Source: Drechslerella dactyloides (taxonomy: Eukaryota; Ascomycota; Orbiliomycetes; Orbiliales; Orbiliaceae). From it: DNA of 64,000 nucleotides. The notes beneath the pieces were generated by a model. It ran no database searches, was not told the origin of the DNA, and saw only the letters and a program-made list of their open reading frames with translations. Shown in pieces: positions 11,264 to 22,300 of this stretch. Position 1 is the stretch's first letter; every line of letters begins with the position of its first letter. A program made the position numbers and the translations under genes. The stretch covers positions 1,178,001 to 1,242,000 of the forward strand of contig JAGTWJ010000006.1 in the NCBI GenBank assembly GCA_020064725.1. The letters run 5' to 3'.

Positions 11264-14200
11264 ATGGCGAAGGGAAAGAAAGGCAAGAAGAACGCCGCCA
11301 ATGACGACTGGGAGAACGACGTCCCCACGGCCGCTGATGAGCTCTTCCCCGTTAACGAACAGCTCCAGAACACGCCTGGCTACCACAAGGAGGAGGCTTC
11401 GCAAGATGCCGAGTCATCCGCTCCTGGACCTGCGACCGCAGACGACATAGCCGATGACATGGGAGGCGGCGGTCTCCTTGGTGCCATCCGCAAGAACCGG
11501 GCGAACAAGAAGAAGAAAGGCGGGAAGAACAAATATGACGACGACGAGGACGTCGAAGCCGCTTTGGCAAAACTGACAATGGAGAACCAGGATGCAGCCA
11601 CTGAACCTGCGAAGCCCGCCCCTCAGGATTCTAAAGGAAAAGCCGCAGCTGCGCCAGCCGAAGCTGAAGATGAGGAAGACGAAGATGGCGGCAGAGTGAA
11701 ATCAAAGAAAGAGAAGGAGCGTGAAAAGAAGGAGAAAGAGAAGCAGAGGAAGAAGGAACAGGTATGTTAAGGCTTGAAAGTTTGTATTACCTCATGTTGC
11801 AACCATATATTAACTTCTCCTCTTTCCATAGGCTGCTCGAAAGAAGGCTGCTGGAGGTGCCGCAGCTGCGCCTGCCAAAGCTGCTCCAGCAGCAGCGCCT
11901 ACTGCTGACGAACCTGCTGAGGAGCCCGCTGCAGCGCCAGCCCCAGAGCCAGCTGGCAAGAAGAAGAAAGTCCCAGCTGCGATCGCTGCTATCCAACGCC
12001 AACAGGAGGCCCGACGAAAGGCTGAGGAAGAGCAACGGAAGCTCGACGAGGAGTCCCGTAAGGCTATTGCAGAAGAAGAGGAAAAGATAGCGGAAGAGGA
12101 GCAGAAAAAGGAGGAGGCCAGACTTCGGAAGAAGGAGAAGGAAAAGGAAAAGAAGGAGCAACTAAAGAAGGAAGGAAAATACATGACCGAAGCTCAGAAA
12201 GCTCAACAGCGTCAGAACAAATTACGTTTGCAGCAACTCCTTGACGCTGGACTCCAAGTCGAAGGTCTTGCTGACCCGTCCGCCGCAACTAAGAAAAAGC
12301 CCGTCTATGACAAGAAGAAGAAGCGTCCTGGCAAGACAGGCAAGGATGCAGATGCAGAAGCGAGCAATGCTCAAGACCTTGCGAAACAGAAGGAGGAGGA
12401 GAAGCTTGCTGCTGAAAAGGCTGCTCGAGAGGAAGATGAGAGGAAGGCCGTGGAGGCGGCTGCTGCGACTGAAGACACCGGGCCAAAAGATGAGGAAGAT
12501 GTCACAGAAAGCTGGGAGAATGCCGCCGAGTCGGACGATGATGTCAAAGAAGCCTGGGACATGGACACTGACGACGATCTCGAGATCAAGAAGCAGAAGA
12601 AAGAAGAGAAGGAGAAGGAGCAACTTGCGCTTGCGGAGAAGGCTAATAATGACGCGAACGGCGCTGGCAAGAAGCCTGGTGATGAAGCCGACGAAGACAA
12701 GCAAGGAGCGGCGGCGGCGAAGAGCAAGAGAAAGGAGGAAGCTGAAGAGCGACGAAGAAAACAACATGAGGAAGCTCTCGCTGCTAGATCGAAGGACAAC
12801 CTGCGATCTCCTATCTGTTGTATCCTTGGTCACGTCGATACCGGCAAAACGAAGCTCCTCGACAAGATCCGTCAGACCAACGTCCAAGAGGGCGAAGCTG
12901 GTGGTATCACTCAGCAAATTGGTGCTACTTACTTCCCTGTCGAAGCTATCAAACAGAAGACGGATGTCGTTAACCAAGATGGCTCCCTCGAATTCATTAT
13001 TCCCGGTCTGTTGGTTATCGATACACCTGGTCACGAGTCCTTTACCAACCTTCGAAGCAGAGGCAGCTCGCTCTGTAACATTGCTATCCTCGTCGTCGAC
13101 ATCATGCACGGCCTCGAGCCGCAGACGCTCGAATCGATCAGACTGTTGCGAGATAGAAAGACACCATTTATCGTCGCCCTGAACAAGATCGATCGGCTGT
13201 ACGGCTGGAAGCCCATTCCAAACAATGGCTTCCAAGATTCCCTGTCAAAGCAATCCAAGGCCGTCCAGAACGAGTTCAGAGACAGAATGAACCAGACCAA
13301 GCTCGCCTTCTCTGAGCAAGGTCTCAACACCGAACTCTTCTACGACAACAAGAACATGAGCCGCTATGTCTCCTTTGTCCCAACATCTGCACATACCGGG
13401 GAGGGTATCCCGGATATGCTGAAGCTCTTGGTGACGCTCACGCAGCAGCGTATGGCTGAGAAGCTCATGTACCTCTCCGAGCTCGAATGTACCGTGCTTG
13501 AAGTCAAAGTCATCGAAGGTCTTGGAACCACCATCGACGTCGTCCTATCGAACGGCGTTCTCAGAGAGGGCGACCGGATCGTGCTCTGCGGTCTCAATGG
13601 GCCTATTGCTACAAGCGTACGCGCATTGCTCACGCCTCAGCCACTTAAAGAACTGCGTGTGAAGGGCCAATACGTTCACCACAAAGAGGTTAAAGCAGCT
13701 CTTGGTGTCAAGATTGCTGCTAACGACCTGGAAAATGCAATCGCTGGTTCCCGATTGCTGGTTGTCGGCCCTGACGATGATGAAGAGGATCTCGAAGACG
13801 AGGTGATGAGCGATCTTGAGGGCTTGTTGAACAAGGTCGAGAAGTCCGGCAAGGGTGTTTGTGTTCAGGCTTCCACGCTTGGTTCCCTCGAAGCTCTGCT
13901 GGACTTCCTGAACGTCAGCAAGATCCCAGTGATGTCCATCAGCATCGGCCCTGTGTACAAGCGTGATGTCATGAGGGCAGGGACAATGTTGGAGAAGGAT
14001 AAAAAGTACGTTCTAAATCCCGTATTACGTTTTCGGTTGCGTATCACTAACAAGGAGCTAGGTTTGCCGTCATGTTGTGTTTTGATGTCAAGATCGACAG
14101 GGAAGCCCAGGCGTATGCGGACGAAGTCGGCGTCAAGCTCTTCACGGCAGACATTATCTACCACCTGTTCGACGCCTTCAAGGCGTACCAAGAACAACTC

Positions 14201-14701
14201 CGCGAGGAAGACCAGCGCCGAACTGCAGACCAGGCTGTTTTCCCCTGCGTCCTTCGCGTCGTTCAGGTCTTCCATCAGCGTGATCCTATCGTCGTTGGTA
14301 TCGATGTCATAGAAGGCAGCTTGCGCGTCGGCACTCCAATTGCCATTCCAAAGCCCGGCGGCGAGAACGTCGTTCTCGGTAGAGTGTACGATACCCCCTA
14401 TCTTTCGCTTATCTATACCGATTATAAAACGGTTGCTAACCTCTAACCTTCCTATAGCACCTCTATCGAACTCAACCACAAGGCTGTGCCGATCGCGAAA
14501 AAGACTTCGCCGTCCGTCGCGGTCAAGATTGAGGCGGGCAACCAGCCGATACTCGGACGTCACTGGGAAGAGAAGGATACATTGTACTCGCACATCTCGC
14601 GGCTTTCTATCAATACTTTGAAGGATCATTTCCGGGAGGATGTAGCCAAGGAGGACTGGGCGTTGATTGTGCAGCTGAAGAAGGTGTTCAAGATTGACTG
14701 A
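11264..14701 (+). CDS. FUN12: Eukaryotic translation initiation factor 5B (eIF5B, IF2 family GTPase)
   Basis: Four exons: 11264-11761, 11832-14005, 14062-14385, 14458-14701 (1079 aa). The start has a strong context (AACATGG). eIF5B is the GTPase that promotes joining of the 60S subunit and checks start-codon recognition at the end of initiation. The GTPase motifs are intact: G1 GHVDTGKT (residues 499-506), G2 GGITQQIGAT, G3 DTPGHE (563-568), G4 NKID (617-620) and G5 SAHTGEG. They are followed by domain II, the IF2 domain III (QASTLGSLEALLDFL) and the C-terminal beta-barrel ending KKVFKID. The first ~480 residues are the usual lysine/glutamate-rich disordered extension. Introns 2 and 3 lie in the C-terminal half and have GTACGT and GTACGA donors. 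Symbol given for the budding yeast ortholog. Confidence 0.97.
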
Positions 14702-15288
14702 TTGATTCATCAAGCTAAGATGGTGGCGGAGGAGAATATATAACTTGTCAACAAGTCTGGTCGTTGTTGTTTGTGCTACTTGGTGATGATTGTGGTGAAC
14801 TACATGTAGATGGATCGTACATGTAAGGTCGCGTTTTGCTTCAACGGTGGGGAGTGGCCAATCGGCGGGTCTATATCTATGCCATTATAGTGCATTTATT
14901 CGTGCCCATCGGCATTTAATAAAGTTTGTCTAGGCATCGCCCTGCAGGCTCTCTTAAAGGGGACTATTATGTATATGTTTTTACAGTGGTGTCGTTAGGT
15001 GTGTGATAATGATACAGAGGCTGCACATGGTTGGAACCTATGATTCGAGGAACGAGTCGTACGTCAATCACACGTACGCTCAAAGTATGCCATCCATTCT
15101 ACCGTAGACAAAATTCCCCAAAAGCTGCTCCTAATGCCATCTTACAAATGATAATGCTATCAACCCTCCAATAACGACGCAAAAGAACATGCTCAAGATC
15201 GCACGGCGAGAGGCCCTTTATCGCTCGACCCATCGCCAAAACCGCCAATATTAACCATCAGTATAACAAATCCCATGCTTAAACAAGA
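14702..15288. other. Convergent intergenic region
   Basis: Short spacer between the 3' ends of eIF5B and the minus-strand RNA-binding protein gene. Probably both 3' UTRs; AATAAA-like signals occur near 14917. No gene seen. Confidence 0.6.
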
Positions 15289-17929
15289 TCACGTCCACCG
15301 ACTATCATCGTCGTCCGCCATATCATACACATCATACTGATCGAGCCCGTTCTGCGCCGCAGCCACGCCGTCCCCGCTCTCCGCATCCGCATCCGCGAGA
15401 TCCGTATCTCCGTCGTGCGAATCGCCGCCGCTGTCGCCGTTTGTGCCGTTCCGGCTCTTTCCGGCCTCAACCCATGAAACTTCAATCTTTCCGATCCGCG
15501 GGACGTCCGGACTGGCGTGGTAGAAGCGCGCCGCATCGCCGCGGGTGTTGAATGTTATCAGGTGCGAGTTTTCTGTGTCTGGATTCTTCTCGAGCTTGGT
15601 GTACTGGCTACCGCATGTCTATGAGAGTTCAAATTCAAGTTAGCACAAAGGACTTCGCGTGCATGTTTGTGAGAAAGGTGAGAAGGTAGAACATACCAGC
15701 ATATACTGCTGCAGCGTCTCGATGTCGCCATCCGAGACGCCGTTGACCATCACCGTCTTCGTCCGGTTATCTAACGTCATCTTTTTGGCCATGGGTGCAC
15801 CCCTGCCTCGGCCGCGGTATGCCATGAAGGCGCTGCCGCCTCGTCCACGGGGCGCGTAGGCTCCGCGAGGAGCGTATGCTCCGAATCCACCGCGGGCGCG
15901 AAACGAACCTCGACCACGGGCGTAACTTGGCGGTTGGAAATCGGGAAGAGGCTCGTCCAGCTTGGAGTGATCGATTCCAAGAGAACTAGCCTCGGCTTCA
16001 AGTGCCTCGAGCTGTGCCTTTAGAGCGGCTGTCTGCTGCGCACTTTTGGCTTCCTTGTTTGCTTCTGGGTTCGAAGATGTGCCGTTTGTCGCCTCCTTTG
16101 CAGCGTGCTTCTTAGCCAGTTTCGCCAGAAGCTTCTTCTTCTCCTCTTCTTGTCTGCGGATCAAATCAGCGCGTAGTTCATCTAACTGCTTTGCCTGATC
16201 GTCTATGTCCTTCTTTTTGGCTTGCTTTTCGTCGTACGCCTTCTGGGCTTCCGTCTGCTTTCGCTGAAAGTCCTCCATGTCGATTTCCATCTCGTCCGGC
16301 TTCTGCTGCGTGTTACCGGCCTGCTGCTGGTTTTGCTGGTTGTCACCTTCAACTTTCAACCAGTAGACCTTAACAAACCGGTTGTTGAAGATCGGCTCGG
16401 GCGAATTGTAGGCCTTCTTTGCATCCTCGTGATTCTCGAACTTGAGGATTGCGAGCTTCTTCTCCGGCCTCATTTCCACGGACTCGATAGGTCCAAAAGT
16501 GACAAAGTAACCCTGGACAGACTGCTCGTTAAGCTTGTCGTCCGGGATGCATTCCACCACCAACGTCTTGTTTGCCTCCCGAGGAGGACCGAATCCAGAG
16601 TATTCAGATCTTCCACCACGAGTGCCGCCACCTCTACCGCCTCGCTGGTTGCTACCGCCTCTGGTCGGCGGAGGGGGTTTTGTCGGAAAGGTCATGCTGC
16701 CTCGTCGTTCGAGATCCTGGGGTGATAGCATTGGGGTGTTCGGGTCGTATTCTAAGATGAGTTAGCTACTTGCGCATAGAAGCATGTTGTTTCTTTTGTT
16801 AGATGTACCATCTTCGTCTTGTCCCTTGACCGGCGGAACCACCAGTGGGTTTGCGTGTAAATAGGGACAAGCATCTCCTCTTTTGCAGTACCCCTTCTGT
16901 TCGTAACTGTGGCACACGCCGCGCTTCGGCAGCCGACTTTCACCCATCGGGAGCATTCCAGGCGGCGGCTGGAACATCGCGAGAGGGTTCCAGCCGCCCT
17001 GAACAGCGGCTACGGCTTGCGCGGCCAGCAACTGCGCCATGGGATCCGCTGGGAACGGCAATGGAGGCCCGCCGAGCGGCAGTACCGGTGCATTAGGGAG
17101 CACGCCCAGTGGGAACGCTGCCTGAGGCATTGGCGCTCGTGGCGGGTGTCCGTGCTGCATCCCCGCGGCTCCATTCCGGTTGAAATCGCCGCCGCCGCGC
17201 GCCCACCGGTTGGACGGATCGAATGAATGGTTCCCACGACCTCCACCCCTCGACTGCATTTTCGGATTCTTAGTTCGGGAGTTGGAGTATTGGCCGGCGT
17301 GGTTTTGAGCGCCGGGCGCATCACGGTCGTAGTAGCCGCGCTTCTTCGAATTGACGGGGCCAGCATTGGAGGAGCTGTTGCTGTGTATCGTGAAGTGGAC
17401 AGGTGACGACATGTCCGGGCTCTTCGGAGCGTAAGAACCTTCCGAGTCTGCATCATCGTTGGAGGATTGCGCGACTGGCGCCGTGGTAGCGGGAGGTGAG
17501 GTTGTGATCAGGCCGCCGTGGAGGGTCGAGTTGACAGAGAGATACGATTTGGATCGAAGGGTGCTGAATAGCTCGTTCACGAAGGAGGAAGTGTCTATGC
17601 ATAGCTCGGGCGACCCGTCAGCAACAATTTATCGATGTAATGGGGAAAGCAGATTCGCTCACGTTCGCGTAAAAAGTCATCGAGCTGGTCGATGCACATT
17701 TGCCGGACTTCATTTTCGGTCTGCTCGTGCCTCAGGAGCGCGAGCACGTAGTCTGCGAGTACATCGGAGTCGGCGTCTGAGCTGGCGGTGTATTTGAGTT
17801 AGATGATCCGACAGATGCCTGAAGGGGTTCGCGAGGAGGAACAAGGCCGAGGCCCACTTACATGTTTTCTAGCCGGCTGACAACCCACTTCTTCAGAAGG
17901 GCGGCGTCGCCATCATCGAACAGGGACAT
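15289..17929 (-). CDS. RBM26/27-like RNA-binding protein (PWI-like domain, CCCH zinc finger, two RRMs)
   Basis: Five exons read on the minus strand: 17862-17929, 17663-17781, 16809-17594, 15697-16751, 15289-15618 (785 aa). The N terminus (to about residue 75) resembles the PWI-like fold of RBM26/27, with ISDADSDVLADYVLALLRH. A canonical CCCH finger follows: C290, C299, C305, H309 (spacing 8-5-3). RRM1 covers about residues 385-460 (TLVVECIPDDKLNEQSV; KLAILKFENHEDAKKAY). A lysine/glutamate-rich coiled coil comes next, then an RGG-type stretch (ARGRGSFRARGGFG), and RRM2 at about 652-730, which is split by the last intron. The human proteins and fission yeast Rmn1 work with MTR4/exosome-linked nuclear RNA decay (PAXT/MTREC); a similar role here is inferred. 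It shares a promoter region with the giant gene at 19325. Confidence 0.88.
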
Positions 17930-18344
17930 GATCGTAGCGACCTGTTACTACGTACGCTATGGGAGCATGCGGGCGCGGTCGTAGTGGGGATGGCGATGAT
18001 GCGGGTTAGATGAGGATGAAGCGGCGCTACTTCGGGCGGTGATTTAGTCTAGGACCGGGCTTCGGCCAGCGCCAGAAAATTTCGCCGCCTCATAAGTTAC
18101 ATTACATAAGCGGTACTCGAACGGGGTAGTCACGGCCGACCTACAAGCGCCATGGACTATGAATTGTGTTACTGCCGCCGTATTTTGCTTCATCTTCATA
18201 CTGTGACACGGGGTTTTCTTGATCAGTCTGTATGATCTGTGTACAATTTACAAGCCTGCGGTTGTTTTGGAGCGCTGGTTGCGGGTCGGGTGGTCTCTAA
18301 CGTAACGTGGTTGGTATGTTACACGCGAACAACACCAAAAGATT

Positions 18345-18358
18345 GATATCGCGATATC
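18345..18358. repeat. 14-bp perfect palindrome GATATCGCGATATC
   Basis: Perfect dyad in the divergent promoter region. Possible regulator site; no factor identified. Confidence 0.45.
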
Positions 18359-18863
18359 CCATTTACGTGATCTCGATTCCCAGAGATTTAGATCGATAGA
18401 TCTATTAAATTCCCTCAGCGATATCATCAGCCTAGAGTGAGAGATCATGCGCGGTTTTGTATCACGCAAAGGCTGACAAAACAAAGCCGCGGGCGGATGC
18501 ATATCATACTTACGTTACGCCACATGCACCATGCATAATGACATTCCATGCCGCAGAATTGTCGCGCGATCTGCGTAATGATGATTGCTCCCTATCGAAT
18601 GGCGAAGCATTATCGGCGATATGCATGAAGGTATCCCAAATACAGCCTCGATAATGGGGCTACTTCCGCCATACGCCTTGTTAGTCTCAGGACGTGCACT
18701 CTGTGAACATTTTGCACAGGTTGACGATGATTGGCCCCGTACGCACCATTCGTGGACTGCACCTTTAAACTTCAGGCACGATTTTCGTCTGCCGCCTGCA
18801 AGCAACCGTGCCGCATCTGAATCCTCGATCCTTATATATATAGAAGAGCAAACAGACGGTGTG

Positions 18864-18881
18864 CCTTGCAAGCTTGCAAGG
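18864..18881. repeat. 18-bp perfect palindrome CCTTGCAAGCTTGCAAGG
   Basis: Perfect dyad 444 bp before the start codon of the giant gene and about 20 bp after its TATATATATA run. A chance 18-bp perfect palindrome is uncommon at a given place; function unknown. Confidence 0.5.
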
Positions 18882-19324
18882 TCCCTTTGTTCAGCCTTGA
18901 TTTAAGAGCTTTGGGCTCCGATCTTTTTAGTATTAAATTCCTGTATTAGCTACCCTTTAAAAACCGCCACGTTCTTCTATTTGGCATGCGCAACATCACT
19001 GTTCATCTTTCTTCTTGATAGCCATATGCATGTTGCTTATCGGCGCACTATAAAGCAAGATAATTCTACATCACTACGTTCAGCACAAACCATCTATTTG
19101 CAATTTACATCTCGACCACATATCGACCGTCGACGCAATAGATTTGAATCTATCGACCTAGGGGTTGTCGTCCCCGTGGACGATACATTTCAATCCTTGC
19201 ACTGTCAATTTCATCGCACGTTCAACCTTTCATTCTACCACGCACCCGATATAGATATCCGACACGCGTCGACACCCCATCGAGGACCTCCTACTACCTG
19301 TATACCACGTACACCACTTCCAAG

Positions 19325-22300
19325 ATGTCTGTCGACCATAAGCTAGATACTGTATATCCTGGTAAGCTAGAAACAACCCTCCTTTGTGATCACGCGTGAT
19401 CATATATACCAATATATGAAGCCCGTCGATGAAATTTAATTCTGGAAGCTCTACAGCTGTTTGAAATAAACTGATCAGCCACACTAACGATCGATTTCTA
19501 TATTTTGTAGATGTGTCGCAGGCCGACTTTCTTATCCAGCACATCGTCCTTCCTCCAGAACTGCCACAGGAGAGACCTGAAGACCATTCAGGTCGCGAAT
19601 CTGCACTCCTCAACTTCGTAGCCAACGTGCTCCAGAACTATGCACACAGTGTTTCTGGAACCTCTGACGACTGCGATGTATTTCAAGTGGCGTGCAAACT
19701 CCTTAAGGCCATGGTCCTAGTCCATGACCCTGGTCAAGACTTCCGCTACCAGCTGAAGTTGGCTATAACGCAATTACGTCCCGGCGGTAAGAAAGTCATC
19801 GATCCCGAGAGTGCATCTCTTTGTATACTTTTTGGGGCTAGAGCTTGAGACAGAGCGCTAACCTCAGTGTCTATCAAGATGTTTTCGCAATGCATATTCC
19901 AGCCCAAAACGCCGGCATAATCTTCCGCCGAGACGAAGAACAGATTCTCCAATTTGAGGTTTTCGAAGTCTCGCCGGTCCCTGAGGCAGTTGTGAACTGT
20001 CAGGGTCGCTTGAAATGCACATACCCCGGCCCAGCAACTCTCATCCAATGGAAGGATGCTTGCAATCCGGCTTTCCTGACGGAACTCATTTCGTTCCTGC
20101 ACCATATGAGCTTCCACGAGTTCAGCACCGAGACTCTGGCAACCAGTCGAAAGGGCGGAAACGATCTTTCCGAAACCAGAAGTGTCGCGGACCCCAAATA
20201 TATCGTTGAGCTTTTTACGGGGATGATGCGTGGTATTGGATGCGAGATCCAGATTGACCGGATCACAAAAAGCATCCGAGATGAAGTCAATTGGAGCAAG
20301 GCAAATCTCCCATGGCGACGAAGCGGTCTATGGCTCGTTGTCCGAGTTGCGCTGCAGACGACACTCAGTCCCCAGCAGTACAAGTGTCTGATGTTGGAAG
20401 TCATTCGATCTTTGCTTGAATTTTCGCTGCAGCTTGAAGTCAATAGCCATTACATCTCCTGCACAAGCAAGAAGCTTGCAAGAAGAGCCCAGAAACTTGG
20501 GAGTAATATTCCCGATGGTCTACTTCGCAAGATTCTCGCCACTACCGAAGATGCGGCCTCCATTCTTAAGGATAGATGGGAAAGCTCGATTTCGTCCTGC
20601 CAACGTCAAATAGAATGGCTTCCAGCACTCGGAAACCCTACCAACATTCGGATCAATACCCATCTCTCAATACCCAACGCCACAGCCTGGTTCGCGGAAA
20701 GGGTATCTTTCTTCCAAAACCCTGTGGCATCTATTCAGGATGTAGCCGACCCAACTGAGAAATCTCGCAGCAGGAGCAAGACAGACTTTCCGAAAATACT
20801 GAAAGGCTCTGAAGTAGAGACGGCGCTCAATGTAATTGATTTTGAGAACTGGGTCAAGAACAATCTGCAGGCCTGGTGCCGTGCTAACTTTGATGCCACC
20901 GTCGTTGAGGTTATCTCTACCAAAATCAAACATTATCACGAGATTGCGTCAAGCATCTACATAGGGAAAAATATTCTCGACACGTCGACAATGATTCTCA
21001 CAATTATGGAGATGTGGGTGCAGCTAGATACCGCGGCATGTAAGCTCTTGCCACTGCTTCGCAGCTACTTGCCAGAGTTACCTCAGGGGCTCCTGCATCC
21101 ACTGCTGCTAGTCCGAAAGGCAGAAATGACACGCTTGCACGAAATTGAGAGGTATGTCGATGCCCGTCGGCTGAACTCATCGGGTTCCTCGATCTTCAAT
21201 AGCGAATCAGATGCTTCAAGCTTTGCTGTCAAGTATTACGATCAAAGCCCGGAGCTTCAAAATCTGAGACAACAAATCGAACAACGGGGGGCAGACGACC
21301 GTGCAAATAAAAGGGCGGAACTTTCCAGGTTAAACTCACAGCATGCTGAATATCTTTCTAAGGCCCGAAGCCTTGAGCATGAATATTCCACCAATAGAAG
21401 GGGCTGGGTTGAGCACAGAAGCTGGTGTAGTAAATGCACCTGGGAAAGAACCGCGGATAATATGAAGATTGATACCCATGAGTGGCCGCTACCCAAATTC
21501 GAAGTCGGAGCGAAGTCGGTAGTCTTTGAGCTCAGGCCTCCACCTCCATTTGTTTCCTGGAGAGACATCACATACTATGTCCTGATGGAGGTTTGTCGTC
21601 CCGAAGCTCGCGGTTCAAGTATTAACAATCTGAAACCGGAAGACTGGCATGATATCGACGACTGGGATGTTCTCAAAGGCTTTAGGACCCATGTACCTGT
21701 CCGCGTCAATCTAGTTTCGACAGCGAAGCCAATAAGTCGCTCACATTACAGAAACAGAAAGGTTCCAGCTTCTGAAAGCGACGTCTTGCTTAATCACTCT
21801 GGACAGTATCGGCTCTTTGACCATAAGAACCCTGAATTCATAAGCAGTCGCCATAAGAGCCGTACGCTGGCTCCCCTATGCAACTCTGAAATTACGGATT
21901 CGGGATACAAGGTGCTCGAGTATGCGGTTAACGGCGTTGAGCATAGTCAAAATAAAGTGATTGCAGAACAGTCTTTATGCCCGGAATCACTAACTCTCCG
22001 AGAGTATATTTCTTTCGGATCTCTGCGCTCCGGAAGGCATCTTCAGTGGCACAATATACTCGTGGAGCTTCGAAAGGACGAACTTTCCTTCAAGAAAGAC
22101 GCCGTCTATAAGCTGATTCTACATGCTGCATGTCATGTTGGTGTCAACACCGACGACGAAGACTGGTGTAGAGATGCACACATCACATTATCGGAGGAGG
22201 AGTACTCGCGAGAGCTTTTGGTCACACTTCGTCGATGTTTGGCTGCAATCAAAGAAAATTGGGAACAAGCTAACGCCTTGAAAGTCCTGGTGCTTCTTGC

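Larger units (their letters stand above)
17930..19324. other. 1.4-kb divergent promoter region
   Basis: Lies between the start codons of the RBM26-like gene (-) and the giant DUF6606 gene (+). It holds two perfect palindromes, listed separately, and a TATATATATA run at about 18833. No supported coding sequence. Confidence 0.6.

Noticed and set aside
12222..13235. 337-aa open frame antisense to eIF5B, and a 313-aa frame in another forward frame
   Set aside because: Shadow frames caused by the Lys/Glu-rich coding sequence of eIF5B; Arg/Leu/Ser-biased with no family resemblance.
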